Positions 37,864-50,290 of a stretch of 64,000 bases of DNA are shown piece by piece. The DNA lies in contig NC_053048.1 of NCBI RefSeq assembly GCF_003473485.1, positions 48,109,755-48,173,754 on the forward strand, in the 5' to 3' direction. Source of the DNA: Medicago truncatula (taxonomy: Eukaryota > Streptophyta > Magnoliopsida > Fabales > Fabaceae). Position numbers and translations under genes: made by a program. The notes beneath the pieces were generated by a model. It made no database searches. It was not told where the DNA came from and saw only the letters and a list, made by a program, of their open reading frames with translations. Position 1 is the stretch's first letter. The number at the start of each line of letters is the position of its first letter.

Positions 37864-38704
37864 AGCCCGCAAAAAAAAAAAAAAAAAAAAACGTTATTTT
37901 TTACACTGGATTGGACGGACAATCCAAATAATTATGTTCATTTGATATTTAAGTCATTCTCTCTTCTAAAAATTGTATATAATTATGTTCATTTGTTTTG
38001 TTACTTCTAATTTTTTTTTTGACCGAAATTTTGTTACTTCTAATTAAAATGAAGGAAAAACAAAAATCAAAGTGGTCGTGTTTCATCATTGTTTCTTAAC
38101 TCTTGTTCTCCTATGATGTTAAAAATGTTATGCTTTTATTCCCCACTTTTGAAACCCTTTTGCTTATGGTTGCATTGTGATTTCCTTTCCTCACTATCAA
38201 CTCAGTTTAGTACCCTTTATCTTTCTTACTTTTTTTAATTTATTTTTACATGTGTTGGCTAATTAATTAATTATATCATATATGTGGATCTTGCAAGACA
38301 ATATAGTGACTATGTTGTTCCCTAAAAAAATTATATATAGTAACTATACTGATTAGCAAATGAATTTAATAAATATACTTTTTTAGTGTACAATTATGTT
38401 AATGTTACTATCTTAGTATGGATAATTGTTATTCTCTTGGACCAAACTTAATTTATCTTTTGTTCACTATAAATTTTGTGTACATTTATGTTATTATGTT
38501 TTCGGTCCTTAAATAATGAAAAAAAATGAAGAAAAAATAAACGGGCCTGGGCTGGCCCGTTAGCCCGGGAGCTCGTAAAGGGCCGGGCTCGGGCTCTATT
38601 TTTCCAGCCCATATTCAAACCGGGCTTTTTAGTCCGGTCCTTGGCCCGGTCGGGCCGGACCTAAACGGATCGGGTCATCCTTTTTGACAACTATAATTGG
38701 ATCA

Positions 38705-41700
38705 AAGTAGTAAAAGGTCTATGGTATGTTTGGATATGAGTTGAACCCATGTAAGTAAGATAATGTTTCAATTTCTAAATATATTCATGGTTTGGTGTTT
38801 GTCCAAACATGGTTATAAATTTGAGGGTAAATTCTATTTTGTATAATTGCAGTAGTATTATGACATAAATGCTTATTTCGATCATGATTTTCATGCAAGA
38901 TTTTTGTTTGTTTATGGTGTAAACTAGGTATATAACCCGTGCGTTGCACGGATTTGATTATAATACTTTTTTATAGTTGGGTTTGATTATAATACTTACT
39001 TGTAACTTTTTTATAAATAAGAAAATAAAAATTGTGATAACTATATATTCATATAGTTAGAAGATTGATAATATTTTAAAATGCACTAAAATGATTATTA
39101 TGTTAATATTAATTTATATTAAAAAATGAGTGTTGTTTAAAAATAAAAGAATTTATATGGATTTATATCGTAGATTTAAAGACATATATGGTAGAATTTG
39201 TATAGATCATGTATTATTAGTTTGAAGAAGACACTATACTATTTTACCCTAAATATTATAAGCCTTTGTTTGGTTGAAGAGGTCTATTTCTCTTGTTTGG
39301 ATAGGGGAGAAGTTGTGGAGAGAGAAACAAAATTCGTGGGACCCATTGATTTTTTCAATCTCCCCACCACAGGGAAGAAAGTGAGAAGAAAGGGCTTTTT
39401 TCATTCAATTTACATTAGTACCCCCACCCCTTTTTTTTTCCTTCCATTTTTCACATTTGTACCATTTCTATGATTTTTATATAAAACATTGTTCTTTTCT
39501 CATTGAATCTCCCCACCTCCCAATCCCAGTTCAACCATCTTTCCGAATTTTTTTCCTTCTTTTATATAAATATATAATAATAATTTGTTGATCGGTAAGA
39601 ATAAATCTTTTTTTTTTTAAGTATTTTCTTGTCAAGTTGGTGAAACTTTGAAACTTATTATTTTGTGGACTCTGTTTTAGCATTTCGATTGCATGGTGAC
39701 GGTAATGTTTTTTCAGATTTATAAGATTGTTGGGTTGAATCAAAGCAATGTTGAAGAAATAAATAAGTTTCATAAGAAATCAAATTGAAAATAAAAAATA
39801 TATTGAACTTTTTTATTTAAGGGTATTTTGTCATTATAAAAAACAAACACACTTCTCTCTCTTCTCTTTCTCTCATCTTTCTCTTAAACCAAACCATATA
39901 TTAAATCTGCTCTATTTCTCTCTTTTCAAACTCTCTCTTACCTATTTCTCTCTTCACAACTTCTCTTCCAAACCACACACACCCTAATAGTGCATATATT
40001 TGTTTGTTGAGTTCACCATAATGCAATAATTTTTTATTTTATTTTTTTATATTTGAATGTAATGCCTTGTGGCCTAAACTTTCTACCACTTTCTCATATA
40101 TGGTTCTACGTTTTTTTTTTCCTTCCAAAAAACCCATATAAAAAAGCTACTATACATGATTAGGTTTTTCCCTTAAAAAAAATTATTAGGTTCTTCTGTC
40201 CAATATAATCACAATTCACAACTATACATGATGGAACAAAACTACATGAAATGAAGTTAAATTAAGAAGAAAAAAAATTATTTTTTATTTTTTTTATAGT
40301 AGGAATAACAATGGTACAACATTGAGTAAAGAAATGAATGAAAAAACACCGGATCAATATTATAAAAAAAATAAAAATTAGAGATGCAATGTTCGATCAA
40401 TGCATATTGATTCTCACGTCAATCATAAAAATTAGAGATAAAATATTTGACCAATGTATATAATAGAGTAACTTTGAGTCTCTATCCTATCACATAAACT
40501 TATGAATAGCCAAGACATATCAGAAAAATAAGCAAAAATCACCATACAAACTTGAAAACCATTCACAAGTTTCTTAGAGAATGTGATGATGACCCAAAAC
40601 TAAAATGTATACTACAAACATGTAACACCTATGCACAAATTATGTATGTACACACACAATTCTAATGATTAAAATTTGACATGAATTAATGTGAATGAGT
40701 ATTGGAGTAGTTAAGAAATAGGAAAAGAAAGGTGGTTATAATAATACCAATTTGTATTAGTATTATTATATTTGTTTTAAAAATTTGTATACACATAGTT
40801 GTACATGAATGCATCGGTTTTTTGTGTTATTAGTTGTATAATATAATTAGACATTAAATTGATAGTAAATAGTTGCAAGGTTTTAAGAGAATGAGAGAAC
40901 TCTTCATAGAGTATCATATATGCACAATCCAAACATAAGATTAATTCAAGCTCACTTTAAAATATAGAAGAGATAAATAGATTGAACGTTTAGATTTTTT
41001 TCACCGATTCATGTATTATTAGTATATGTGCAAATTTAATGAAAAGTTAAGATAAATGATATAAAACATGCATTCTTATGTAGAAAAAAAATTAATCGGT
41101 TTTGACATTAATTGCCTCAATTTTTATTTTTTTTGACAACATTAATTTCCTCAATTGTTTTGTTGAAATCCAATATTTTGTGATTAAATTATTAAAGAAA
41201 TGACGCTTCAAAGAAATTTGAGGTTGATTGTTTCAATTATTTTGATTAAATGCGTGTTTAAAAATTCACTATTCAGCAAAAGGCGTAGATTCAGTCTGTA
41301 TTTTAGAAGCTCAACTCTTTGGATGCTGCTTATTAAGAGTGACTTCTTATTTGACATTTACAAACTACAATCTAAAAGCATTCGTGGTTATTAGAAATCG
41401 TGCCTTGCTTTGAGTCTGAGATACTAATCTGATATTTTAATCTCTATTATAAGAAGAAAAAAAGGGGACATTCATAGTCTACATGTAGAAATCTAATAAG
41501 AGTTTATTATTTTGTAGTTACTTTAAAAAGATTAATTAATAATCTCTATAAATATCTAAAATTTTGTTATAATCTCTACAAAAAAATTACAAATTAAAGG
41601 AAGAGGTCAAAGCATTTTTTTTTTGACAGATGGTCAAAGCATTTTTATCTTGTAACTTTTTCTATTACTTCCGTTGGAACATTCAACTAATATCTTTTTT

Positions 41701-43320
41701 CTTCTAAACGATTCACCATCACCAACAAGGCATCAATATTCATATATTTAAGCTCATACATCTTTAGAGTCCAATAACTATGGTCATGTCCACAGTCCAC
41801 TAGTGATTATTTTATGAGTTGAAATTTTGAGTCATATGCATGCTTTAATTAAATACCGTATTTAATTAAAATCCATGTCCCCCTACTTGGATTTATTTAC
41901 AAAAAAACTCGCTTTCAGATCAAATTTGATAGCCAGTATTGCTTTCATATTGCTTTTAAAAAATATTTAGTGGAGATGATTATTGTCTTATACTGATAAT
42001 TAACCATAAAATTCCATCACAGCATGCTACGTCCTTGCAGGCTAACTGATGTCTACGAATCTAGAACAATTATTTTTTCAAAGTCATTCCATGATTGCCG
42101 TGCCATGCCCCAATTATGAGGCACCATATATTATCATTCTAGAAGTAAGTTTCACATGTTTACCTCATTAAGAAAAACATGTTTATATGTCACCCTTCAA
42201 TTTATAATAGATGTCACAATCAAATTGGTAAAACATTGGTGAGTGTTTTAGGCTTGGTCAATTTGGTTTAAGAATCTCACCCAAAAAGTAATTGGTTTAA
42301 GAAATATGCTAAGAAAAAGAATAGAAAATTAGATGACTGTTTAGTACATAATTTGTTAGAAGAAAAAATAAAAAGGAAAGAAATAAAATAAAATAAAATA
42401 AATAAAGATCATATGTAAGATAAGAATAAGATTGCACGAATATGAAGAAGAAGAAAAAATGATGCAAAGCGCGCAATATCTACTTGTTGATTGCACTTTT
42501 TTGGGAAGGTGTGGGAAGGATTATGTGTTGGTTAGACATTTCTTGTGTGTTATCTAATCAGGATCATTTACACGCAATAGTTCAATAGCCTTCTTAGAGT
42601 TTCAAGGAGTCTCAATTATCTTTATGACGTTTTAGATGACATATGTTATTAGGTTATTTGAAAAGAGAGAAATAATACGGTCTTGATCATGAAGAATCAT
42701 ATATCTTTGACGCAATTAATTGACCGTGTGGGTGGTTAAAAGCATTGATTGCCTATTTTGTGTATGATTTGAATATCATGTTGCTTAGCCCTATGAGTTG
42801 TTGCATTAGCTCTTATTTCAGAGGTTTTTTTTTGTTTGCATTGTGCTTATAGTTCTCGGCATATCATGATTTTCTGTCGTTTTCTATTCGAGACACACTT
42901 TGCGCATAGAATAGTTCATTTATATCCTTCGGCTTTTTTAAAATAAAAAAATATGTGTTAGATTATATCAACTATCAAGCATATTTAATATAAGACATTC
43001 ATTAAAATAGAAATAGATAAACAGCTGCAAGCCTATTTATAATTTTTGAAAGATAAAGGTACTCAAATTAAGTAACTAGGTTTCTTCCTTTTTCCTCTTT
43101 TCTTCCTTCATTTTTTTTTTTTTTTATGACATTTATATGGTTGGTTTAAATGTAATTGCAAAAGAGGAAACATCTAAAATGTATATGAAACAAAGAAAGT
43201 GGTTCTATTCATTCAATACATAAAAACCAATATCACAAAGGCGCAAACTATATCTAATTTTAACTCTTGTTCATTTTAGTCACATAGTCAGCATCATCCA
43301 TCACAACTTCTTGACTTTTT
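38705..43320. other. Intergenic, repeats only, no gene seen
   Basis: Near 38930-38952 is TATAACCCGTGCGTTGCACGG, a palindrome-bearing word common in plant repeats. Around 39220-39990 a left zone (CTTTGTTTGGTTGAAGAGG, GAAGTTGTGGAGAGAGAAA) and right zone (TCTCTCTTCACAACTTCTC, CCAAACCACACACACCC) are inverted relatives and may bound an old DNA element of about 770 bases. An AAATA run lies at about 42378-42402. ORFs here lack protein character. Confidence 0.35.
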
Positions 43321-43328
43321 CCTGTCTT

Positions 43329-44865
43329 TTACTCATCAAACAAAAAGTTGTTGCAACTACTAGTAGATGCAGAAGTGCTTATTAGCTGTTTAATTTCATC
43401 TATACCATAATCCAATGGATTTTCTCCCCACAATCCATTAACACTACCAGCATTAGAGAACATTAACTTCTCACTATCTTCCACCTCACTGTATATGTAA
43501 TCAACAGAATCAATATTATTCTGCTCTACAAAAGTTGCATCACCACACTCTTCAACAAGTCCTTGATCTATGACATGGTTGATTTGGTTTTTGCTATTGT
43601 TCTTAGAGGGACTAATGTAACTTTCTTGTGCTGCAGAAGTAGAAGAATTTCCACTCAGAAGACTTGATGATGTAGATGAGTAGGAAAAGGAGCTGTTTGT
43701 GAATGATAACGATGGAGATGATTTTGTTGAGTTTTGAAGGATGGATAAAAGGGTAACTTGTTGAGGTTTCATCTCCACTGAATGATTCATGGACATAATC
43801 TTTTTCTTAAGCTTGGTATTCCAGTAGTTCTTTACATCATTGTCAGTTCTGCCTTCTAACTTAGATGCTATTATTGACCATCTGCACTTAGTGAAAATTT
43901 TGAAAAATTACCAATAATATGGAAGTTTTTAACATTGAGACTCAAGATCAAGATCTTAATTAATTTGGAATGCATGAGGTGATGAGAACATCTAAAAGAA
44001 AAAAATACTTGGTATATTGAACGGGAAATGGATTGTTTGCATTTACGCAGTTGTGAATATGGACTATTTGATCTTGATCAAAGATCATACCACATTCTTT
44101 TGAATATGAGAGGAGATTCCACATTTCGGGTGTCTTAAATATAAGTAAAAAGATATATGTATTTGGTCTAATTGTAAATTAGTTTGATAAATTTAGAATA
44201 CTAGCGGTTTGAGATTGCGTGATTGCAGAGAATCTCTTTTATCTCGGATTCGACTCCAGAGAATCTGAATCCAAACTGGCACTTCACTTAAGCTATTTTA
44301 TAATATAAGTGGAAAAATAAAACTTTCCAATACTTCTTTGTGCATCTCTTATTTTTCTCTTCAATTGGAAATTAACTATATTGTTTTCATCCTTCATGGA
44401 AGCATAAAAAATGGTAGAAATGAAAGTTGAGATGATAATTAAATGAAAAAGAGGCTACCTGCTTCCAATGCTAGCAAAGAGGGTGCATATTATTTTATCT
44501 TCAGAGTCAGAGAACTCTCCATGCTTAATGTTTGGTCTGAGATAGTTAAGCCATCTTAGTCTACAACTCTTGCCACACCTTGTCAAACCTGAGTGGAAAA
44601 ATAATCACAATCAGAAAAACATGACAAAGGAACAAAAAGTAAATATATATCCATTCATATATATTATCATAAGCATCTTGGAGAGAATAATACTATATAT
44701 TATATGATTGGTGATTTGTATGTACTAACCAACTTTTTTTGGCAGAGTAATCCAGTTTCCTCCAGTTCCATGTTTCTCTATGTATTCCTTTAGTTTTGCA
44801 TCTTCTTCAGGAGACCATGGACCTTTCTTTACATTAGCTTTGTCACAGCAAGGAGATCTTCCCAT
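43329..44865 (-). CDS. R2R3-MYB transcription factor, RAX/MYB36-like (subgroup 14), 272 aa
   Basis: Nuclear DNA-binding regulator. Exons: 44865-44730, 44588-44459 and 43881-43329 (819 nt, all GT-AG, in frame). The R2 repeat (about 14-62) has W17, W38 and a third Trp in [11 protein letters not shown]3 (about 65-115) holds [21 protein letters not shown], shown here in two parts: the recognition segment is [11 protein letters not shown] and the first aromatic site is replaced as usual. The start [19 protein letters not shown] and the R2 segment [10 protein letters not shown] (two Gly before Asn-Trp) are typical of the RAX1-3/MYB36/MYB68 group. The C-terminal half is Ser/Asn-rich with no transmembrane part. 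The group controls axillary meristem or endodermal and root programmes in Arabidopsis, so the exact role cannot be set from sequence. Intron positions are the standard R2R3 ones. Confidence 0.92.
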
Positions 44866-44890
44866 TTTTTTCTCCCTTCTTCTTTTAATC

Positions 44891-44893
<3 letters not shown>

Positions 44894-44923
<30 letters not shown>
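44894..44923 (-). repeat. (GA)n tract in the MYB 5'UTR
   Basis: About 15 AG/GA units 29 to 58 bases upstream of the MYB start codon, reading CT on the coding strand. On that strand it ends in CTCTGCAG, which also looks like an intron acceptor, so a 5'UTR intron is possible. GAGA tracts can bind BPC proteins; that role here is inference. Confidence 0.5.
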
Positions 44924-44926
<3 letters not shown>

Positions 44927-45095
44927 AAGGAAGGTATAGAAACTATAAAGGTCAAGATGGATGGTTGAATAGATTTTTATTCACATTCACAGAAGAAACA
45001 GCATAAGTCAAAGGGAACAGCCTGTGTAACTTCAATTGTCTTATTATCAATTTTCAAAACCAAATAATTGATTACCTTGCAGAAGCTTCCATTAC

Positions 45096-45104
45096 TATAT
45101 ATAA
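45096..45104 (-). promoter_or_regulatory. Candidate TATA box of the MYB gene
   Basis: TATATATAG-type word on the minus strand about 230 bases upstream of the MYB ATG, preceded by GGACAGAGCTTA. Position and composition fit a plant core promoter. Evidence is weak, as the region is AT-rich. Confidence 0.35.
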
Positions 45105-45429
45105 GCTCTGTCCATTATATTACTATTACTATCTCTGTCTTTCCGCTTTATTTGCAAAAGTGATAAAATGGTAAAAAAAATAATTAAAAGAAAGGTAAAA
45201 ATTGAGTCAAAAGATGTTACACTAGAACATAATTTTTTTTTTTATATATAATGTCAGAATAAGGTTTTCTTAGTGTCTGATATTTTTCCTATTATTATGA
45301 ATTGGTCCCTATCGTTATGAATTGTTTATATTTTTAATGAGTTTAACTAATTTTTAATTGATAATTTAAATAATAATTATAATAATATTATAAAAATGAT
45401 AAAATAGACATGAGAAACTTTGAAATATT

Positions 45430-45892
45430 ATAAAAATGGCCCTCCTAACTTTAGCAAGAGCATCGGCCACTTGATTAACCTCCCAATAGGCATGAGAAAC
45501 TTTGAAAGAATCAATGATCCTCAACAACATGTTAATATCTTCAATGATATATCTGAATGGCTTAGTTGAAGGACACGCCAAATATTGATATAAGACACAG
45601 CTTCTTTTGAACATGATTCAATAATCACATGATTCAATCCTCTATCCAATATCAATTTCATTTCATGAAAAATTGCCAATAATTTGGCCATGATAATGGA
45701 AACACTGCCAACATTAAGCGAATGAGTAGTCTTGAATTTCCTAACCTCGCATATCTCAAGCACCATATCAGATACCAAAGTGTGAATGTTCTCAAAGGTA
45801 TACTTATTCCTAGTTGTCCTAATACAATTCATAGCCACCATAAAAGTTGTCACATAATTGAGCATGTTTGTTTTAAATGTTTTTAAACTCAT
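45430..45892 (-). pseudogene. LINE RNase H domain fragment, frameshifted
   Basis: One frame gives MAKLLAIFHEMKLILDRGLNH, i.e. an AELLAI..GLKLA.D.G-type helix, followed by VIIESCSKEAVSYI (normally VE-D/S-SKEAV). A second frame continues with IIEDINMLL, VSHAYWEVNQVADALAK. Together this is the RNase H end of a plant LINE, here broken by a frame change near 45550-45600 and with Cys in the place of the catalytic Asp. It has no long 5' part. Confidence 0.7.
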
Positions 45893-45974
45893 TTTTTATA
45901 TAAATAATGTGGAGATTATTCTTTAGAAACTTAAAAAAAAAAAAAAAAAACATAAGTCATTGTTGATACAAATT

Positions 45975-46236
45975 ACTTGTGATGCATTCCGCTCCGGTAG
46001 AGACAATGTCTCTGAGTTTGGACATGTCATTGCATCTTGTAAAGCTCTCTCTTTTCATCAACTCCAGGGTAGAGTTCACTAGGCGACAAGCAAATGCAGC
46101 AGCTCATGCGCTTTCAAGAGATGCTATATTTCTAGTTAGTCCCGTCATTTATTATCAAATCCCTTCTTGTATTGAAACAATTATTATAAATGAAATGCAA
46201 TGAGTTTTGTTCCCTTCAAAAAAAAAAAAAAAAAAT
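45975..46236 (+). pseudogene. 5'-truncated LINE 3' end with poly(A)
   Basis: The plus strand reads VEFTRRQANAAAHALSRDA, then IPSCIETIIINEMQ and stop. This is the C-terminus usual for plant LINE RNase H domains. After about 16 bases it ends in a run of 16 A (46219-46235), as expected for a retrotransposed, 5'-truncated copy. It lies head-to-tail inverse to the neighbouring minus-strand LINE piece, so these are two separate insertions. Confidence 0.75.
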
Positions 46237-46239
46237 TCA

Positions 46240-47025
46240 TTAATCAGTTTGAAAAAGCATATACCCTATAAATTATTATTTTCTCTCTCTCTCTTTTATT
46301 ATGAAAATGATTTTTTTTTTTCCAAAATCTTATTAAAATAGTTATTTCATTTTCAAAATGATTTTTGAAAAAAAGCTTACACACAAGCATAACTAAACCA
46401 TCAAAAGTGTAACAAAACAAAAAAACCATCAAGCGTATAAAATTTTGGTCTCCTACACAACCCAATTCGTTCCGTCAAGAATATATGCAAGATATGAATT
46501 CATAGCAAGAGGAATGCTAGTTTCTCACAGCAATATGCAGGCGGATTCTAATTAACATACGCCTTTTTCTGTTTGTAAAAAAAATAAAAAATGTCTTTTT
46601 ATCAATCACTTTATCAACCCTTAAATTTCTAATGCTTTAAACTCTAGCATGAAACATTATTAAAAAAAATTGTATATCTAACCTAAAATGTTTTCTATTT
46701 CATAAGTATCCTTGACAAGAGATAATTCAATCCAAATTTCAAGACATGTTGTTGATAGGAGTCTACCACTTTCATTGGTTAGAAAACGTAATATTATAAG
46801 CTAACTATAATTGACTATAATCCTCTTATCGGATCTATCCTAAGTCAGAACAGTCTCGATCCTAGAGAGTAGTACTTGTTTGGATTCTCTATTGGACATG
46901 TTTCTCTCTATCACATTAAGATATTATCACTAGGCTCAAATTTCTCTCAAGGCAGTAGTAATTAAGAGATATAATGTTAATTATTGGAAAATATTTATAA
47001 TATTAATTAATAATTTTTAGAGAGA
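46240..47025. other. Intergenic, no gene seen
   Basis: AT-rich with T and CT runs. No supported ORF. Confidence 0.3.
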
Positions 47026-47029
47026 CATA

Positions 47030-47371
47030 GGGTACGTTTGATTTGCTAAAAAATGAAGGACAGGACAGAACAACTCTAGTTGCCCAGTGTTTGATTTGTA
47101 AAACTGTTTCAGGTACATGACAAACTAGAGGCAAGGGACAGGACAAAAACTCATATTTTTGTCCCTCACCAAACCACAGCACAACTTTTTGTCCCACGTA
47201 CAAGTTGTCTAAAATACCAAAATAGCATTTTTATCCCTAAAAAATCGTATAAAACAAAAAATTACTCAATGCCATAAAAAATTTGTCCTATGTTGTTCTG
47301 CCTTGTGTTGTATTGTTCTATCTTGTACTGTTTTGTCCAGTACTTGCTGTTTTGCAAACCAAACACGCAAC
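47030..47371. mobile_element. Inverted-end repeat element upstream of SAM synthetase
   Basis: The left end GGGTACGTTTGATTTGCTAA and the reverse complement of the right end, GTTGCGTGTTTGGTTTGCAAAA, are related. Both sub-ends carry AGGACAGGACA / TGTCC..TTGT words in opposite sense. This is the pattern of a short hAT-like MITE. A target duplication was not resolved. It ends about 330 bases before the SAM synthetase TATA box. Confidence 0.5.
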
Positions 47372-47698
47372 ACTTATTACAAATCACGTTAGAGTAATTA
47401 ACTCAAATTAAATTTTGCAAAATTTCTTAAAATATCCTATATATGTAGGCGGGAATAGGAGAAGGGGTCAGATTTATCCCGACGGAAGCAAGAGTAATAA
47501 TAATGTTTATAATGCTACAGCAACAGGTATAGTAAATAAAATTATACGAAAAGAAAAAGGTGGATACCAAATAACGTTTAATCCAAATGGAATGAGAAAT
47601 AATCGATGCACATTTATGAAAACAAATAATTGTTTGAGGAGCGAGTCATTCGTCAAAACTGTTTCTCTGAAATCCCCATATATGTTTATCTATCTATC

Positions 47699-47707
47699 TA
47701 TATATAG
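47699..47707 (+). promoter_or_regulatory. TATA box of the SAM synthetase gene
   Basis: TATATATAG on the plus strand, followed about 25-30 bases later by pyrimidine-rich leader sequence (TTCCCTTCCTCTTTCTCAC) that reads as the start of a 5'UTR. The leader exon would run from about 47735 to the donor at 47825. Confidence 0.6.
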
Positions 47708-47825
47708 AACCCGCTACCTTTCTATTTCCCTTCCTCTTTCTCACATTTTCTGTTATATCAATAACAGCTTGTTGCTCTTCTTCTTCTCTTCTTCTTCTAC
47801 CTTCTCACTCCAACCACCACATTTG

Positions 47826-48728
47826 GTACGTAACTCTCTCTCTCTCTTTTACCATTTCTATTTATCATCAGATCTTGGTTCCAAATTTATAATGCCTTGC
47901 TTTTCTTGCATCCCTGTTTCAGATCTAGCTTCTCATTTCAATGTACGTGAAATCAAATTATTACAGTTCTCAATTTGGATCCATTATGTTGTACGATTTA
48001 TAATAATGTATATTGCATTACTGCTCTTCTTTGCTATGGAACTAGTAGATAGATCTATATTGTAGAATTATTTGTTTTGTTGTGAATAAGAAGAAAATGT
48101 TGATGATGAATGATAATAGAAACATTAGCATTGTGGTTTTAGATTTACTTGCCAAAGTAACCAAAAATAGTTTTTTCATATTTGATAATTGAACGTTAAG
48201 GTATGGATCTGCCAATATGAATGATAATTGAAACATTAGCAATGTGGTTTTAGATTTATTTGCCAAAGCAACTAGAAGTAGCTTTTGCTTATAGAACTTC
48301 AGACAATCTTAACACTTCCTTTTCATCTCATTCACCATCGTAATCATTCAGCTGTGGATCTGTCAATTGTCAAACTCTTTTTGGTTTCCAGATCTACATT
48401 CAAGGAAACAACCGTATAACAATGTCGCTCCTTATCATCAACTCCACATACACCTTTTTTCCTTATCATTATAACTTTTGCGTGACATTATTGTAGCTGA
48501 TTGTGATTAATAACAATAACAATGACAGCATTTTATGTACTTTTGAGAGGATCCTAACTCCTTTCTAAAGTATTGATATGAGTCAATTAAAGTCTATAGC
48601 AGCTGTAACGAAAATTGAATAAATGTTGTTTTGTTAATTTATTATAGTACTTGTTATAAAATCAAGATTGTTTGCTTCATATTACAAGAAAACTTACCAT
48701 GCCTTTTTTTCTTCTCCTTTTAAAACAG
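47826..48728 (+). other. 5'UTR intron of the SAM synthetase gene (903 bp)
   Basis: Donor TTTG|GTACGT at 47826 and acceptor AAACAG| at 48728, two bases before the ATG. T-rich over its length. Leader introns directly before the start codon are common in plant SAMS genes and often raise expression. It contains a diverged tandem copy: AATGATAATAGAAACATTAG at 48109 and a relative at 48220, each followed by TGTGGTTTTAGATTTA and TTGCCAAAG, period 111. The ORF at 47415-48065 crosses the promoter and this intron and is rejected. Confidence 0.75.
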
Positions 48729-48730
48729 AT

Positions 48731-49903
48731 ATGGAAACTTTCCTCTTCACCTCAGAATCTGTCAACGAAGGTCACCCCGACAAGCTGTGTGATCAGGTTT
48801 CAGATGCCATCCTTGATGCATGTTTGCAGCAAGACCCGGAAAGTAAGGTTGCATGTGAGACATGTACAAAGACTAACATGGTTATGGTCTTTGGTGAGAT
48901 AACAACCAAGGCTACCGTGAACTATGAGAAAATAGTTCGAGACACTTGCAGAGGAATTGGATTCGTATCAGCTGATGTTGGTCTTGATGCTGATAATTGC
49001 AAAGTTCTTGTCAACATTGAACAACAGAGTCCTGATATCGCTCAAGGAGTTCATGGTCACTTGACCAAAAAACCAGAGGAAATTGGTGCTGGTGACCAAG
49101 GTCACATGTTTGGCTATGCCACAGATGAAACACCTGAGCTAATGCCACTTACTCATGTGCTTGCTACTAAACTTGGTGCAAAGCTCACTGAAGTTAGAAA
49201 GAACAAAACATGCGCATGGCTTAGGCCTGATGGTAAAACCCAAGTTACTGTTGAGTACCAGAATGATAACGGAGCCATGGTCCCAATCCGTGTGCACACC
49301 GTCCTCATCTCAACTCAGCACGATGAAACTGTCACAAATGAAAAAATTGCTGCAGATTTAAAAGAGCATGTGATTAAACCTGTTATCCCAGCAAAATACC
49401 TTGATGACAAGACTATCTTCCATCTCAATCCATCTGGTCGGTTTGTTATTGGTGGACCTCATGGAGATGCAGGACTCACTGGTAGGAAGATCATTATTGA
49501 CACCTATGGTGGCTGGGGTGCTCATGGAGGAGGTGCCTTCTCTGGCAAGGACCCAACCAAGGTCGATAGAAGTGGGGCATATATTGTTAGGCAAGCAGCC
49601 AAAAGTGTGGTAGCTTCAGGGCTTGCAAGACGTTGCATTGTGCAGGTTTCTTATGCAATTGGAGTCCCAGAGCCACTTTCTGTATTTGTTGACACATACA
49701 AAACAGGAAAAATTCCAGACAAGGACATCTTGGTTCTTATTAAAGAGCATTTTGACTTCAGGCCAGGAATGATTTCGAATAATCTTGACCTCAAAAGAGG
49801 TGGCAACTTCAGGTACCAAAAGACTGCTGCTTACGGCCATTTTGGACGTGATGATCCTGATTTCACCTGGGAGACTGTCAAGATACTCAAGCCAAAGGCT
49901 TGA
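48731..49903 (+). CDS. SAMS: S-adenosylmethionine synthetase (methionine adenosyltransferase), 390 aa
   Basis: Cytosolic enzyme that makes S-adenosylmethionine from methionine and ATP, feeding methylation, ethylene and polyamine synthesis. It is a single coding exon. Start [10 protein letters not shown] at 48731 is the standard plant N-terminus; the open frame continues 21 codons upstream only because it reads through the 5'UTR intron end (acceptor at 48728). Visible motifs: GHPDK (14-18, ATP and metal site), the hexapeptide GAGDQG (119-124) followed by HMFGYA, the P-loop-like GGGAFSGKD (267-275), and K/D residues around [11 protein letters not shown]. Length fits the 390-396 residues usual in plants. 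No disabling change is seen. Which paralogue it is cannot be told. Confidence 0.97.
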   Translation: METFLFTSESVNEGHPDKLCDQVSDAILDACLQQDPESKVACETCTKTNMVMVFGEITTKATVNYEKIVRDTCRGIGFVSADVGLDADNCKVLVNIEQQSPDIAQGVHGHLTKKPEEIGAGDQGHMFGYATDETPELMPLTHVLATKLGAKLTEVRKNKTCAWLRPDGKTQVTVEYQNDNGAMVPIRVHTVLISTQHDETVTNEKIAADLKEHVIKPVIPAKYLDDKTIFHLNPSGRFVIGGPHGDAGLTGRKIIIDTYGGWGAHGGGAFSGKDPTKVDRSGAYIVRQAAKSVVASGLARRCIVQVSYAIGVPEPLSVFVDTYKTGKIPDKDILVLIKEHFDFRPGMISNNLDLKRGGNFRYQKTAAYGHFGRDDPDFTWETVKILKPKA

Positions 49904-50290
49904 GTTAGCAAGCTACCATGGCATTTTTAGTGGTGGTGGTTATCATCGTAGCCATCTTTCAGATTTTGAGTGTAAAGAAAATAAAGGAGCTTCAATGCCT
50001 ATATTCATCTCTTATTTAAGATACGCTTCAGGGATTGGATGCGGAAAGGAAACAGAGATGATGATGTCTTAGTTGGGCACGTTAGCACAACAGGGGCATG
50101 TAGTATTAGCTACTTCGTTTGTTTTTTTATTTTACCACTTCATTTAAATTTCATTATTATGGGTTGTATTTTCCTGTCACTCTATTGATAGTTTTGCAAC
50201 CAAACTTGTGTTATTGGTGTAAACTTAGATGTTATTGATTTGATATTATTATTTCCCCATTGGAGTTAATTTATGAAATTGTTTACAATC
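49904..50290 (+). other. 3'UTR and terminator region of SAM synthetase
   Basis: Non-coding, with a T-rich stretch near 50118-50175 and AT-rich signals such as TTATTATGGG and TTTATGAAATTG before a run of A near 50293-50303. This is ordinary plant 3'UTR character. The poly(A) site cannot be fixed. Confidence 0.4.

Larger units (their letters stand above)
36149..38695. mobile_element. hAT-type non-autonomous element carrying a nested CACTA
   Basis: The left end TAGAGCTGTCAAAATGG and the reverse complement of the right end, TATAGTTGTCAAAAAGG, match as short terminal inverted repeats. Both subterminal zones are rich in GGGCCGGGC/GCCCGGCCC words. ATTGGATC occurs directly outside both ends (36141-36148 and 38696-38703), an 8-base duplication typical of hAT. 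Without the nested insert the element is about 980 bases and has no transposase. Confidence 0.85.

Noticed and set aside
47415..48065. 216-codon plus-strand ORF before SAM synthetase
   Set aside because: It crosses the TATA box, the leader exon and the donor of the 5'UTR intron, and has low-complexity Ser/Phe/Leu content.
48668..48730. N-terminal extension of SAM synthetase
   Set aside because: These codons lie in the end of the 5'UTR intron up to the acceptor at 48728; known plant enzymes begin at METFLF.
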